Of a stretch of DNA of 64,000 nucleotides, positions 1 through 9,813 are shown in pieces. The stretch spans positions 1-64,000 of the forward strand of contig CALUPO010000001.1 in NCBI GenBank assembly GCA_944322675.1, given 5' to 3'. Every line of letters starts with the position of its first letter. Within the stretch, counting starts at the first letter, position 1. The stretch comes from Candidatus Gastranaerophilales bacterium (lineage in GTDB: Bacteria > Cyanobacteriota > Vampirovibrionia > Gastranaerophilales > Gastranaerophilaceae). The notes under the pieces were generated by a model. It saw only the letters and a program-made list of their open reading frames with translations. It ran no database searches and was not told the origin of the DNA. A program made the translations under genes and the position numbers.

Positions 1-50
1 AGAAATGTTAAGAATATCTTTAGACTTGTTCTTTCACAAAGACCTGATCC

Positions 51-1040
51 TCAACGCAATGAAAAGTTAACAATCTCAAAAAATTTAATATCGCGTGGTC
101 TATGTAAGCCATATGGAGCATTAGATGATGTTATAAATTCCTGAAAATTATCTAAATGCCTTTTTAAATTACAATACTCTGGGTTTTTGCATATTTCATT
201 TTTTATATTTTTATCCGAATATATTAAATTTTTTAAATTTTTATTATTAATATAATATTTTTTGAAAATATTAGAATCAGCATATTTTTTTATACAAACT
301 TTTTCTTTATTTGATAAATGTAAATTCTCAATTTCATTGTCAGACAAGACAAAAACACCTTGTCCAACCAAAATATCATTCCTTAAAGTCATATTTTTTT
401 GTTTTTTACTAATTTTATCAATCGATTCTACAACTCCTTGAGAAACTTCGTACAAAGTGCCTAACGATTGTGCGTTAGGGTATTCTTTTTGAGATTCAAG
501 ACTCAATATAATTTCGGAATTTTGAGAATATATGTTATTATTATTTAAAATAATAGTTGTTTTGTTTACATTATCATCTTCTGCATTAATATATTTGACG
601 TTATTTTCAAGCTTATGATATGTAAAAGTACTAATATCTTTTGTTTTGCAATAAGTTGCTGTCATATGATAACCTGCTACATCAGCAAAAACTTTCAATT
701 TGCCAATATCAACCAAATCTACAAAAGATAAATTTTCTTTAATTCTCAATATTAGTTTTCTCGCTCCTGCACTATTTAGCCAATATCGCGGAGTTATAAA
801 TGTGATAATACTTCTTATTGAAATAATATCAATGGCTTTATGTAAGAAATAATACCAAAAATCCATTTTCCCTTGATGATACTTTTGACCAAATACAGAG
901 TTATTTACAGGTTCAAATTCTTTTTGATGGTCCCTTTCTTTTAAATATGGGGGATTTGCAATAACAATATCAAATCCACCTTTTTCAAAGGCATCTGCAA
1001 AAAATAGTTTCCAAGGGAAGAAGTTTCTCTTCTCTGTATT
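51..1040 (-). pseudogene. C-terminal fragment of Eco57I-like N6-adenine DNA methylase/restriction enzyme
   Basis: This frame holds the NPPY catalytic motif (motif IV of N6-adenine methylases) at about 945-960, preceded by the stretch FADAFEKGGFDIVIA and followed by a TaqI/Eco57I-like specificity region. It is in the same frame as the middle fragment and is separated from it only by a TAG codon at 1041-1043. An ATG at 866 lies inside the conserved region and is unlikely to be a real start. The frame ends with TGA at 51-53, but the same frame stays open to the window edge, so the parent gene probably extended further left. Fragment and parent family are clear; whether any product is made is not. 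Confidence 0.75.
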
Positions 1041-1490
1041 CTAAGCAAAGTTTCTTATTTTGCTTTCGTAAAAGTTTTTATCTTTTCCTTCGAATTCAGC
1101 TTTTTCCTCGAATTTAGTTTTTACAAGTTTAAAAATCAAGTCTTCAATTTCTTTTTTTATTTCCGCTTTTCTTGTAGCATAAGGTGTTTTTAAGAACTCT
1201 TGTTGCTTGTTAGAAATTTTGTTTGTTATTTTTTCGCTTTCTGAGGCAAACAAACCTAATTGTTTTGATTCAGGTTGATTGTCTACAATTTCATCAAAAT
1301 CTATGCCTTCATAGCTCGTAATTAAAGAATTACCCTGCATAATTTTATAATCCAAGTTAGGCAACGGTTTAATGTTTTTAATATCCTCTTCATCAACAAC
1401 CAAAGAGAGCCAAAATCTTAGTTTTGCAATTTCTACCGCACCACCGTCTATATCAACACCATAGATAGAATTTTCAATAGCATTTCTTTT
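1041..1490 (-). pseudogene. Middle fragment of the same methylase gene
   Basis: The frame reads RNAIENSIYGVDIDGGAVEI and then LRFWLSLVVDEED, the usual region after motif I in Eco57I/PglX-type methylases where the acidic residue binding the SAM ribose sits. It joins the upstream fragment only if a one-base shift is made at a run of six T on the plus strand (1487-1492; A on the coding strand). It ends in TAG at 1041-1043, after which the next residues (NTEKRNFFPWKLFFADAF) continue the family sequence in frame. The stop therefore looks like a CAG-to-TAG change rather than a true gene end. Confidence 0.7.
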
Positions 1491-1548
1491 TTAACTCATA
1501 TATTGACCTATCCGGCTGTCCTATATGCACACTTAAAGCGGCTCTCGC

Positions 1549-3153
1549 TCACACAATTTCGTTCATCATCCCAACAGGAAATGCTCCGGAACCGATTGCA
1601 GGGTCGCATACTTTGATATCAGAAAGAGCATTGTCTAAAGCTTTTACGTGTTCAACAACCTTATTGGGCATTTTTTCCTTAACTTTTCTATTTGAATAGT
1701 TTGAACCACCTTTTTTAATTAGATGTTCAATATCTTCTTTTGAAATAATTTCGTCAACAATTTCTTGGGTAAGTTTCAGTTGTGCTATTTTCTTTTTCTT
1801 AAATAAAGATTGTTGTTCGGCTTTTTCTTCCAGTGAAAGTTCGACTTCTTTAATATTTAATTTGTTATAAAGATAGTTAATTAAACTTTCTTGGCACATA
1901 TAATGTACGATTTCACGAGGAGTATAAAAAGCTCCATTACCTTTTCTAATGTTTTCGGGGAGCAAGTTTTCAAAAACTTTTCCCAACATTTCGGGATCAA
2001 TTGCAACCTCTTTTTCTAAAGGTTCATCTTCTTTCACTATGAAGTTATACAAATCAAAAGTATCAAATATTTCTTTAAACAAATTGTTATCAATGGTTAA
2101 GTCTGTTTTTTGATACTCATAACCATTAACAGGCTCAAACAAGCCCCCATTTAAGAATGGGATTCTGCAATTTAGTTTATCGAACCAAGCTCCTTGGCCC
2201 CTATCTGATGCGAGTGCTTCATAGAAAAGATGTTCAAGAATATCATTAAAGAAGTTTTTATAAGTCCCATATTTCCCCTCAAATAAATTTCTTAAAAACT
2301 TCTTATCACCACACCCCCAGTCTTTATCTCTCTCGACACCAAGCCACCCTTTTTTTTGAATAAAGTACAAAAATACAAGCTGTCCGAGTGTTTTCTTCGC
2401 AAAGTCATCAATGTTGACATTATGATTTTCAAAGTCTTTTTGCACAAACTTATCGACATTACAAAGTCTTTGCAGTTCATCTCTCATTTTAGAGTATAGG
2501 TTCTTATATTTTTCAAAGAATTCTTTCGATACTTTTTCTACATCAAAAGCTGCAATTAAATCTTCAAAGGTTATTTTTTCTTTATTGGAAGCCTTATCAA
2601 GACAGTCTTTGAACTGAGCTTGTGCGGTGTGAGTATCTTCATTTGCACCAACTAGGAAAGAAAATCTCTTCGCAGGAGTAAGTTCGACCTCTGTTTTTAG
2701 TTTCTTTTTGCCACTTGTAGTTTCTACAAATTTTGTAACATAGTTCATTTGAACGAGTGAAAAACGCCAATCGGGGGAAATATTACCATCCTCATCCTCA
2801 GAATAAAAAGCAACTAATGCAGCATCGGTTAAATAACCTCGGCTGCCGTTAAGGTAGCGTGCAACGAAGTTTCTTTGTGCCGTTCGAGCTCTATCAATAG
2901 AAGTTGTTCTTTTTAACTTTACAGCTAATACCGTTAATATATTTTCATCAAATTCTGATGTTGAATATTTATATTTACAAATACGTTTTGCACTTTTTAT
3001 AAATTCTCGGTATTCTGCAGGTAATTGTATTGGGCCTTCTTTACTAAAATCTGCATCTGCCAATAAATCGTTAATGAACAGTTTAAACTGTGCTTCGTTA
3101 TATTCCTTATTAAAAGTATCATTAACTATTTTAGTATTTAACGTAGTAGCCAT
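1549..3153 (-). pseudogene. N-terminal part of Eco57I-like (type IIG/PglX-like) DNA methylase
   Basis: This 534-residue frame is the N-terminal half of an Eco57I-class N6-adenine methylase. Near its C-terminus is motif I (DPAIGSGAFPVGMM), and before it the family marker GAFYTPREIVHYMC. A protein of about 1,000 residues would result if this fragment were joined to the two downstream ones. TGA at 1549-1551 follows MMNEIV; the same frame continues ARAALSVHIGQPDRSIYELK, so the stop replaces a residue that is usually basic. The gene is last in the minus-strand operon with the helicase, PIN-GNAT and ASCH genes and starts 14 bp after the ASCH stop, so it probably supplied host-protective methylation. 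I see no clear PD-(D/E)xK nuclease in the first 250 residues. The methylase family is a confident call; loss of function is likely but not proven. Confidence 0.85.
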
Positions 3154-3166
3154 TATTCACCTCTTG

Positions 3167-3574
3167 TTATGCAAGTTTCAATTGTTCATTCATATCCTTA
3201 ATGTTGTCTAAATATACAAATGATTGAGGAGGAACAAAATCTTTTTTAATTTCATAAGGGTTTATAGGAGACTCTAATTCATAGAAATCCTTTATTTCAA
3301 TCGCATATCCTTCTTCTTTTCCCTCAAAATATTTAAAGAACTCCTTTTTGTTAATACCTGCAACTTGTTTAGTGTGCTTCCATAAATTTTCAGGAGAATC
3401 TTTTATAATATCAGAAACAATAATTTTACCTACAATCCTTTTTGTTGGAGCAGATTCATATACCCATATTTCATCTGTAAATTGTTTGAATATTTGTTTT
3501 CTAAATTCAAATAACTTACTTCTTTTCCGTATCTCTTCCACATATTTTGGCTTAATGGACAGTAAAACGCTCAT
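3167..3574 (-). CDS. Small ASCH/PUA-like domain protein
   Basis: The 135-residue protein is a single ASCH-type domain: the N-terminal SIKPKYVEEIRKRSKLFEFRK fits the ligand-binding loop of the fold, and IWVYESAPTKRIVGKIIVSD fits the central strands. ASCH and related PUA/EVE domains bind RNA or modified nucleotides. It starts inside the last 23 bases of the PIN-GNAT gene with a GAGGAAATATAG ribosome site, which indicates translational coupling, and it precedes the methylase. By context it may act as a base-modification sensor or accessory subunit of the operon; that role is inferred. Such proteins are also annotated as stand-alone predicted transcriptional regulators. Confidence 0.75.
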   Translation of the reverse strand: MSVLLSIKPKYVEEIRKRSKLFEFRKQIFKQFTDEIWVYESAPTKRIVGKIIVSDIIKDSPENLWKHTKQVAGINKKEFFKYFEGKEEGYAIEIKDFYELESPINPYEIKKDFVPPQSFVYLDNIKDMNEQLKLA

Positions 3575-5081
3575 CTATATTTCCTCTTATAATTTTTCTA
3601 TAATTCTCATCAGACAGAGTTTGTACTCTTTGAATTTGTCCTGTAATAATTCCTTCTCTTAATAAATCTGTATATGTAAACTCTTTATTCAAATGAGTAC
3701 ACCACCTGAATAAAATTACATGTGTATCTTGTTTGCATAAAGCCTCTATATCCTGTTCTGAATATACAGTTCTTTTTGCTGTTAAATTCTTTATTAACTC
3801 CGAATCAGTTATTTTAGTGTAAACTTGTTCTAGAACTCCGACAGAGGTAATAGCCATATAATCTTCTGAACGATAAAATAAAACTAAATCTCCCAATTTC
3901 ATTGAACTTACAAATGAATGTGATAAATAAGCTTTCTTTATTCCATAACCATGACTTTTGATTTTATCACTTAATGTAAACAGTTCCATTTGTGTTCCAT
4001 AAGTTTCTTCTTCGTGCTTATAATTTGGGAACAACATTTCGTGATATACGGGCCTGATAGGGACAATGAACTTGTTGATTCCTTCTCCATCACAGAAACT
4101 TGGATAGTATTTTGTATTTATCTCAATTGGATTGTCCGATATTTCAATGATATTTGAAGGTACAACAATTTCTTTTGTGTAGATTTCTTCACCTCTTGAA
4201 TTTACACCATTTAAAATAAAACCATAACTTTCAATCAGGTATAACAAATAATCATTTTCTTCCTTAAAATGCGTTAAATACAACTTATCAATATTATTTC
4301 GTTTGGCATATTCAATTGCCAAAGTAAGAAGATGCTCTCCAAGTTTAAGTCCTCTTGCTTGTTCAAAGACTTTAAACAGGCATATTTTGACAAATTTGTC
4401 TCGTGGAATTTGAGGGGTACAGTCAATAATTTCATCTTCTATTTTAGGAATTAAAATAGCATTAATTCTTGAATTATATGTATCATTAAATAAATAAACT
4501 GTTCTATCTTCTTCTAACACTTTTTTCCACCAAGAGGTTTCAAATTCGTGATAACTTTCCTTGAGTGTATCAAATATGTGATCATTTATGTTGACATTAT
4601 AAGGATGTTCTATTTTAAAAGTAGAAGCTAAGTTAATATCAGATTTGGGCAAATAAGAGCTAAATATTTCCAATGCTTCATTAACACTATATACTGTATC
4701 TATCCCAAGCGTTTCAGCTTTATGTATAAGAGCTTGGTCTTCAGTTATTAGATGAGAGACTAGGCCTTGATAAACACAATATAATAGTTGATTATCAATA
4801 ATATCATTAGAAGATGTTGGCACTGGTAATAAACTAACAAATTCCGAACTTTCGTTATAATTTGGATAGCCTTCAAGTACCGGATAAGAAGATAGTTTTG
4901 ATAAATTTATTTCTCTACGAGAAATGTTTCCATCTTTCTTTATCTCAGACAAGGATAACGGATGAATACAAGTTTTGTAATTAAGCTCTCCTATTATCTT
5001 TATTAATTTAGCAATATTATTAGGAACAACATTATTGTTCTCTCTTTGAATTAAAATGTTTGTATCCAATAATATCTTCAT
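3552..5081 (-). CDS. PIN nuclease - GNAT acetyltransferase - PUA/EVE-like fusion protein
   Basis: Three domains are visible. Residues 1-150 look like a PIN ribonuclease: LLDTNIL supplies the first aspartate, LSLSEIKKD the glutamate, and NDIIDNQLL and LITEDQALI the later acids. Residues about 170-310 look like a GNAT acetyltransferase, with the acetyl-CoA loop as EQARGLKLGEHLLTLAIEYA and the terminal ESYGFI. Residues about 330-500 contain SSMKLGDLVLFYRSEDYMAI and GVLEQVY, typical of ASCH/EVE/PUA-like folds. I take ATG at 5081, because AAGGAG lies just before it and it begins 2 bp after the helicase stop; an in-frame start 24 bp upstream is less likely. PIN and GNAT are both toxin-type effector families acting on RNA or aminoacyl-tRNA. 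Their fusion to a nucleotide-reader domain in a helicase/methylase operon suggests a defence effector. Domain calls are by eye; substrate is unknown. Confidence 0.75.
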   Translation of the reverse strand: MKILLDTNILIQRENNNVVPNNIAKLIKIIGELNYKTCIHPLSLSEIKKDGNISRREINLSKLSSYPVLEGYPNYNESSEFVSLLPVPTSSNDIIDNQLLYCVYQGLVSHLITEDQALIHKAETLGIDTVYSVNEALEIFSSYLPKSDINLASTFKIEHPYNVNINDHIFDTLKESYHEFETSWWKKVLEEDRTVYLFNDTYNSRINAILIPKIEDEIIDCTPQIPRDKFVKICLFKVFEQARGLKLGEHLLTLAIEYAKRNNIDKLYLTHFKEENDYLLYLIESYGFILNGVNSRGEEIYTKEIVVPSNIIEISDNPIEINTKYYPSFCDGEGINKFIVPIRPVYHEMLFPNYKHEEETYGTQMELFTLSDKIKSHGYGIKKAYLSHSFVSSMKLGDLVLFYRSEDYMAITSVGVLEQVYTKITDSELIKNLTAKRTVYSEQDIEALCKQDTHVILFRWCTHLNKEFTYTDLLREGIITGQIQRVQTLSDENYRKIIRGNIDERFTVH

Positions 5082-5082
5082 C

Positions 5083-8000
5083 TTACTCCTTATTCGCGTA
5101 TACAAGTTCAGATAATATAATCTCTCTTTTGCTTGAGTCTCTTAATTTTTTATTTTGCATATCTTGATTCAAATATGATTCTGGAACGATATTTTTAATC
5201 CCTACTAATATCTTTATAAAATCACCATCTGTAGAATTCCAAAAATCTGATAATTTCTTTGCGATAGCTTCTGGAATTAGTCTTGTTCCAAAAGCATTAA
5301 TAAGCGATTGAATAAAGGCTTTTTCTTCAGATGTATATTTAGGATAGTTCAATAAACCTTTCAAATTTCTTACGATTACATCCATTTTGGATCGACCTTT
5401 ACGAGTCATTAAAGGCTCTGTTTCAATAGGTTTACCGAAAATAGCCTTATTTTTAGTTATATAGTCAAAATAAACATTTGATAATCTTTTCTTAGGTTCA
5501 TTTTCTTCGCATTCAAAATACTGTATTGCTTCATCAAACGGAATTTCTTTAGATCCAATACCGTCTGTAATGCAAAATTTTCTTAACTTTCCTTTCCTAA
5601 AGAATGTTACCAATGAATCTGTGGAAATTCTTTCATGTTCACGAGCAACTCTTATTTTCTTAGGAAGTTCAACTATTTTTACATACAAATCTGTTTTATT
5701 ATCTCGTATTTCGCGAATAAGTTTTAAATACTTCAATTCTAGACTTTCTTCCTTATCTTCGAAAGCATCTGTGGAATTAATTGTATTGTAGTATTTTTCT
5801 CCACGAAGATTGAAGGATTCAACCTCTTCCACTTCGCTTAAATATTTTGCATCTTCACCTAATGCATTATGAAAAGCTTGTATTTTTGAAATAATATTTG
5901 CTTTAAGTCCTAGTTCTTTATCGGTTTCTGATGTCGGAAAGAAGTTAAATATGTAAATTTTATTATGCTTTGTTCCAACACGATTAACACGACCGACCCT
6001 CTGCAAAACTCTTGTAGGATTCCAAGGTAAGTCATAATTAATTATAATGTTTGATCTATGCAAATTAATCCCCTCAGACAAAACATCCGTAGTAATTAAA
6101 TATCTTAAATCATCAAGTTGGTAAGCCTCTTTTTGGTTTGGATCATAGTTATATTTAATAACATCTTTTAAATCATCACTTTTTGCTGATGAGTAAAAAA
6201 GAACTTTATCACCATAAACTTTTCTCAGTACTTCTGATAGATTTTCTCCTGTTTCTGATGATTCTGTAAATATAACAATTTTCTTGTCTTTTAATAGTAT
6301 ATTATTATTTAATTCAGACAAGAATTTTTCTTGTTTGTAATCATGTTGAATTGCTTGCCAGTCTTGCAATAATTCTTTCAAGAGATCTAAGTCTCGGGTT
6401 AAATCTAGTACGAAATCACTACTAAATTCAGATATAGGGAATTCCTCTAGGTCTTTACCTTTTCCTTTTTCAAGCAAATCGTCAATTGATTTTACATCAT
6501 CATCAATATAGTCCAAAACATTAATATATTTACTTATATATACCATTCCATTATTTATCATCGAAAGCATTTTTTCATGAGATTTAATTGAACGTTCTAA
6601 TGTTTTCTGAAAGGCATATTTTGAACTTTCAAGTCTTTTTACCAATCTGCTTTTCATAAAGCCGACATTATTTATCTGTTGTTGATTTTCAAATGCTGAT
6701 AAATGCTTATTTTTCAAATATGTTTTGGGAGCATATCTTGCATAGGATAAACGTTTTTCTTTAGGAGTGCCTTTTGTTCCAATAATTCTTATTGTCTTTT
6801 CAAAAATATCATTTGTATGTTTATCAAACTCATAGATAATTTCTTGTGGGGCTTGAACATCCGGAAAAAACAGTCCTTGTTTTTTCATATCTGATTCAAA
6901 ATATTTTTTAATATCAGTTCTAGTTCTTCTAATCATAAGATAGGCAAGAATTTTATCCCTTACTTCTTTTGATACTCTTTTTACAGCATTTATATACTTA
7001 GGATCATCTTTTGTTCCACATTCTTTTTCTACTTGTTTAATTTTACCCCTTCTGTTGGCAAAAAAGGCTTCTAAGTTGGGTAAACCAGGAATATCACTAT
7101 CTACTGGATTTTGGAATAGTGAAATTAAATAATAGAAATCAAAAAATGTGTTGTTAAGAGGAGTCGCACTAATAAGTATAATCTTCTTATTTCTGCAAAT
7201 CCTTTTGAGAAGTTCATATTGTGCGTTGTTACCATTTCTAAATCTATGAGCTTCGTCTACAAATACATAATCATATGACCTCTCGCCAAGTTTTTCACTT
7301 CTTTCAACTTTTTGTTCAATTTTAGGCAACAAACCGATTGATTCAATATCATAATTTTTGCTTTTTATATTGAAATCTTTAAATGCACCCTGCCAATTTG
7401 TTATAACTGGAGGCGGAGCAATAACAAGAATCTTTTTACTTTCAAGAGTTTTGGCAAACATTGCCGCAATATATGTTTTTCCTAGTCCAACAACATCTGA
7501 AATAAATGCACCACCATACTCATTAACTATTTTATTAATCTTAGCAATTGCACTGATTTGGTAATCCAGTTTCATGTAATTTTCTGGCAAGTCTTCAACG
7601 TCAAAAACCTGTTCCATATTTATCTCATCATAGAAATATTCATACAGAAATTTTAAATATATTTCATACGGAGTTATACTCTCATTCAACCACGTTTTTG
7701 TTTCAATGGCATTTATGTATTCTTCGCTAATAGGAACAGCCGTTTCCCATAATTCTTCAAACTTTTCTAGGGCATATTCCACATCGTCATCATCTCTCAA
7801 TTCAACATTAAATTCATATTGCGTATTCAATCCATTTTCGGTGAAATTACTTGAACCAGTGACTACTGAACCTAATATTGGAATCTCATCTTGATTGTAT
7901 CTTGTAATATACACCTTTGCATGTATGTTTTGATCTCTGCAAGCTTTCATTTCAATTTTTCCGTTGGCTAACATTTCTCTAAATTTACTTACACCAATGG

Positions 8001-8337
8001 TAACATCTTCAGTATCATCTGAATTTTCAAATTCAGATTTAACTTCTTGTACAAAGTGCTTTTTAATACTTGCTTGACTTTCAAAATCTAACTTTTGCTG
8101 TCCAATATCATGTAAAATATCAAAAGTTTGCCTATCAACATTCAACCCAACCAAAATTCGGATTTTTTCAACATTTTCAAGAGATTTGTACAAACGATAA
8201 AAGCCGCTTGTTCTAAAGTAACCGACCAAAGAATCGAAATACTGAGCATGTTTTAAAGTTTGATTAAACCTTTCATAAAGCCCCACACCATCCTTGTTTG
8301 TATAAAACTTAGTATTTCGTCTTCTAGCTTCTGCCAT
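5083..8337 (-). CDS. PLD-like nuclease domain plus SNF2-family helicase
   Basis: The 1,084-residue protein has an N-terminal phospholipase-D-like domain (about 20-215) with a single HKD-type motif, IHAKVYI followed by GSSNFTENG. An SF2/SNF2 ATPase follows: motif I DVVGLGKT, motif II VDEAH, motif III ISATPLNN, then the C-terminal lobe with VIFTESSETGENLSEVL, TTDVLSEGINLH and LQRVGRVNRVG (motifs V and VI). About 250 more C-terminal residues are of unknown type. PLD-helicase fusions of this kind are common beside DNA methylases in defence loci such as DISARM-like systems, where they are thought to translocate on and cleave foreign DNA. This is the first gene of the minus-strand operon, and the ATG is in a divergent 117-bp spacer shared with the DinD-like gene. 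The domain assignment is confident; the system type is not settled. Confidence 0.9.
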   Translation of the reverse strand: MAEARRRNTKFYTNKDGVGLYERFNQTLKHAQYFDSLVGYFRTSGFYRLYKSLENVEKIRILVGLNVDRQTFDILHDIGQQKLDFESQASIKKHFVQEVKSEFENSDDTEDVTIGVSKFREMLANGKIEMKACRDQNIHAKVYITRYNQDEIPILGSVVTGSSNFTENGLNTQYEFNVELRDDDDVEYALEKFEELWETAVPISEEYINAIETKTWLNESITPYEIYLKFLYEYFYDEINMEQVFDVEDLPENYMKLDYQISAIAKINKIVNEYGGAFISDVVGLGKTYIAAMFAKTLESKKILVIAPPPVITNWQGAFKDFNIKSKNYDIESIGLLPKIEQKVERSEKLGERSYDYVFVDEAHRFRNGNNAQYELLKRICRNKKIILISATPLNNTFFDFYYLISLFQNPVDSDIPGLPNLEAFFANRRGKIKQVEKECGTKDDPKYINAVKRVSKEVRDKILAYLMIRRTRTDIKKYFESDMKKQGLFFPDVQAPQEIIYEFDKHTNDIFEKTIRIIGTKGTPKEKRLSYARYAPKTYLKNKHLSAFENQQQINNVGFMKSRLVKRLESSKYAFQKTLERSIKSHEKMLSMINNGMVYISKYINVLDYIDDDVKSIDDLLEKGKGKDLEEFPISEFSSDFVLDLTRDLDLLKELLQDWQAIQHDYKQEKFLSELNNNILLKDKKIVIFTESSETGENLSEVLRKVYGDKVLFYSSAKSDDLKDVIKYNYDPNQKEAYQLDDLRYLITTDVLSEGINLHRSNIIINYDLPWNPTRVLQRVGRVNRVGTKHNKIYIFNFFPTSETDKELGLKANIISKIQAFHNALGEDAKYLSEVEEVESFNLRGEKYYNTINSTDAFEDKEESLELKYLKLIREIRDNKTDLYVKIVELPKKIRVAREHERISTDSLVTFFRKGKLRKFCITDGIGSKEIPFDEAIQYFECEENEPKKRLSNVYFDYITKNKAIFGKPIETEPLMTRKGRSKMDVIVRNLKGLLNYPKYTSEEKAFIQSLINAFGTRLIPEAIAKKLSDFWNSTDGDFIKILVGIKNIVPESYLNQDMQNKKLRDSSKREIILSELVYANKE

Positions 8338-8454
8338 CCTTGCCCCACTTTATTTTTTACATCTTATCATAAAAATGATGAAAATTCTTTTATGTAAAGA
8401 ATTTGTAGGTAATTTTTATGGTAAAATAAATCAAGGAGTTATAATAAAATAACA

Positions 8455-9306
8455 ATGAAAAATGAAATAAAGATTTTTGAACAAAATAATATTCGTTCAG
8501 TTTATGATGAACAACAAGAAAAGTGGTATTTTTCTGTAGTTGATTTGATAGCAATTTTAACTGAAAGTGAAAATTCAAGAAAATACTGGAGTGTTCTTAA
8601 AACTCGTTTAAAGAAAGAAGGTAGTGAGTTGGCTACAAATTGTAGTCAACTGAAAATGAAAGCTGCGGATGGCAAGTTTTATAAGACCGATGCACTTGAT
8701 GTTGAAGGTTGTTTGAGGCTTGTTCAATCCGTACCAAGTCCAAAAGCTGAGCCTGTCAAGTTATGGCTTGCACGTGTAGGCTATGAAAGAATGAAAGAAA
8801 TGTCCGATCCTTCGACTGCAATTGATAGAGCAAGAGAAACTTACCAAAAACTTGGTCGTTCCGAGAAATGGATTCAACAACGGATGATGGGACAGGAAAC
8901 CCGAAACAAATTGACTGATTATTGGAAAGACCACGAAATAACTGAAAGTGAAGAATTTGCAATTCTTACAAATATAATTCATCAAGAATGGAGTGGATTA
9001 AGTGTAAAAGAGCACAAGAATCTGAAGGGTTTGAAATCTCAAAATTTGCGAGATCACATGTCTGAAGCAGAATTGATTTTTACAGCCTTAGCGGAACTTT
9101 CAACCCGACAAGCCGCGGAAAGTACACAGGCAACAGGATTAGAAGAAAATAAAAACGCTGCACAAATTGGTGGAAACATTGCTAAACATGCAAGAGAAGA
9201 ATACGAAGAACGGACTGGTGGCAAAGTTGTAAACGATAGCAACTTCTTGCCTAAAAAATCTAAAACACAACAGATTAAAAATAAGAATATAAAGGATTCA
9301 AAATGA
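8455..9306 (+). CDS. DinD/BRO-N-like DNA-damage-inducible family protein
   Basis: Residues 10-120 fit a BRO-N domain of the DinD type: VYDEQQEKWYFSVVDLIAIL at the start, ENSRKYWSVLKTRLKKEGSE, then VQSVPSPKAEPVKLWLARVG. The C-terminal part (about 125-270) with RETYQKLGRSEKWIQQRMMG and EWSGLSVKEHKNLKGL is characteristic of the DinD family, which is SOS-regulated in Escherichia coli and reported to modulate RecA. No convincing LexA box is visible in the 117-bp upstream spacer. A weak AAGGAG lies unusually far (about 17 bases) from the ATG, so the start is less sure than the gene. The last codons overlap the next ORF, suggesting one transcript with the small genes that follow. Confidence 0.85.
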   Translation: MKNEIKIFEQNNIRSVYDEQQEKWYFSVVDLIAILTESENSRKYWSVLKTRLKKEGSELATNCSQLKMKAADGKFYKTDALDVEGCLRLVQSVPSPKAEPVKLWLARVGYERMKEMSDPSTAIDRARETYQKLGRSEKWIQQRMMGQETRNKLTDYWKDHEITESEEFAILTNIIHQEWSGLSVKEHKNLKGLKSQNLRDHMSEAELIFTALAELSTRQAAESTQATGLEENKNAAQIGGNIAKHAREEYEERTGGKVVNDSNFLPKKSKTQQIKNKNIKDSK

Positions 9307-9740
9307 AATTGTTTATTGTAACCAATATTATTTCTTTAGTTGCTGGTTTTGTTTTATGTTGTTTAGTATTGAAACTAACGGAATTTCCTAAATTTATTAA
9401 AGATATATGGGCAAAAATTTGGTATATTGCTTCTAATTTTATATTATTTTTAATTTATGCGATTTTATATTATCTTCTTTTGATTTGGTTTATTGCAATA
9501 TTTATCTTAACATGTTCGTATTGTAAAAATAATTGGATGGAAATTATTTTACTGGATAAAATTAATGCGAATGCAATAATTTTTCTTCTTTTTATATTTC
9601 TTCTAATATATCCATTGATATCAAATTTTAAAATAGGAGATATAAGTGGTAACTGCTATGATATTTTTGAATTCGATAAAGCTAAAAAAAATGGATACAG
9701 CAATAGGAAAACTTGCATCAAAAGATATTCTCCAAAGTAA
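9303..9740 (+). CDS. Small hydrophobic membrane protein, unknown function
   Basis: I do not recognise this 145-residue protein. It has an N-terminal membrane segment (about 4-27, IVTNIISLVAGFVLCCLVL), a long hydrophobic stretch at about 45-75 that could form one or two helices, and another at about 90-108 (IIFLLFIFLLIYPLI). The tail is short and basic (KRYSPK). Its ATG overlaps the stop of the DinD-like gene by four bases (ATGA type), a common sign of translational coupling. A membrane protein after a DNA-damage-type sensor gene in a defence island could be an effector, but that is inference from position only. Confidence 0.65.
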   Translation: MKLFIVTNIISLVAGFVLCCLVLKLTEFPKFIKDIWAKIWYIASNFILFLIYAILYYLLLIWFIAIFILTCSYCKNNWMEIILLDKINANAIIFLLFIFLLIYPLISNFKIGDISGNCYDIFEFDKAKKNGYSNRKTCIKRYSPK

Positions 9741-9813
9741 GAAAGATCAAGAAGAACTAAATAAAAAAATTAAAAATGTTGAAAATATTATAAAAGGAGA
9801 AAATAATGTTTAA
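9658..9813 (+). CDS. Possible 51-residue charged coiled-coil peptide
   Basis: This short frame overlaps the end of the membrane-protein gene by 83 bp and the start of the next gene by 8 bp. It encodes a lysine/glutamate-rich peptide whose second half (KKDQEELNKKIKNVENIIKG) has a coiled-coil-like pattern. No strong ribosome site precedes its ATG, and an alternative ATG lies 11 codons in. Overlap on both sides is compatible with a coupled operon, but a frame of this size could occur by chance in such AT-rich DNA. Confidence 0.35.
   Translation: MIFLNSIKLKKMDTAIGKLASKDILQSKKDQEELNKKIKNVENIIKGENNV

Noticed and set aside
8401-8454. Promoter for the DinD-like gene (TTGTAG...TAAAAT or TATAAT near 8441)
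   Set aside because: The first pair has a 13-bp spacer, and the second would start transcription at the ATG itself; in such AT-rich DNA neither is convincing.
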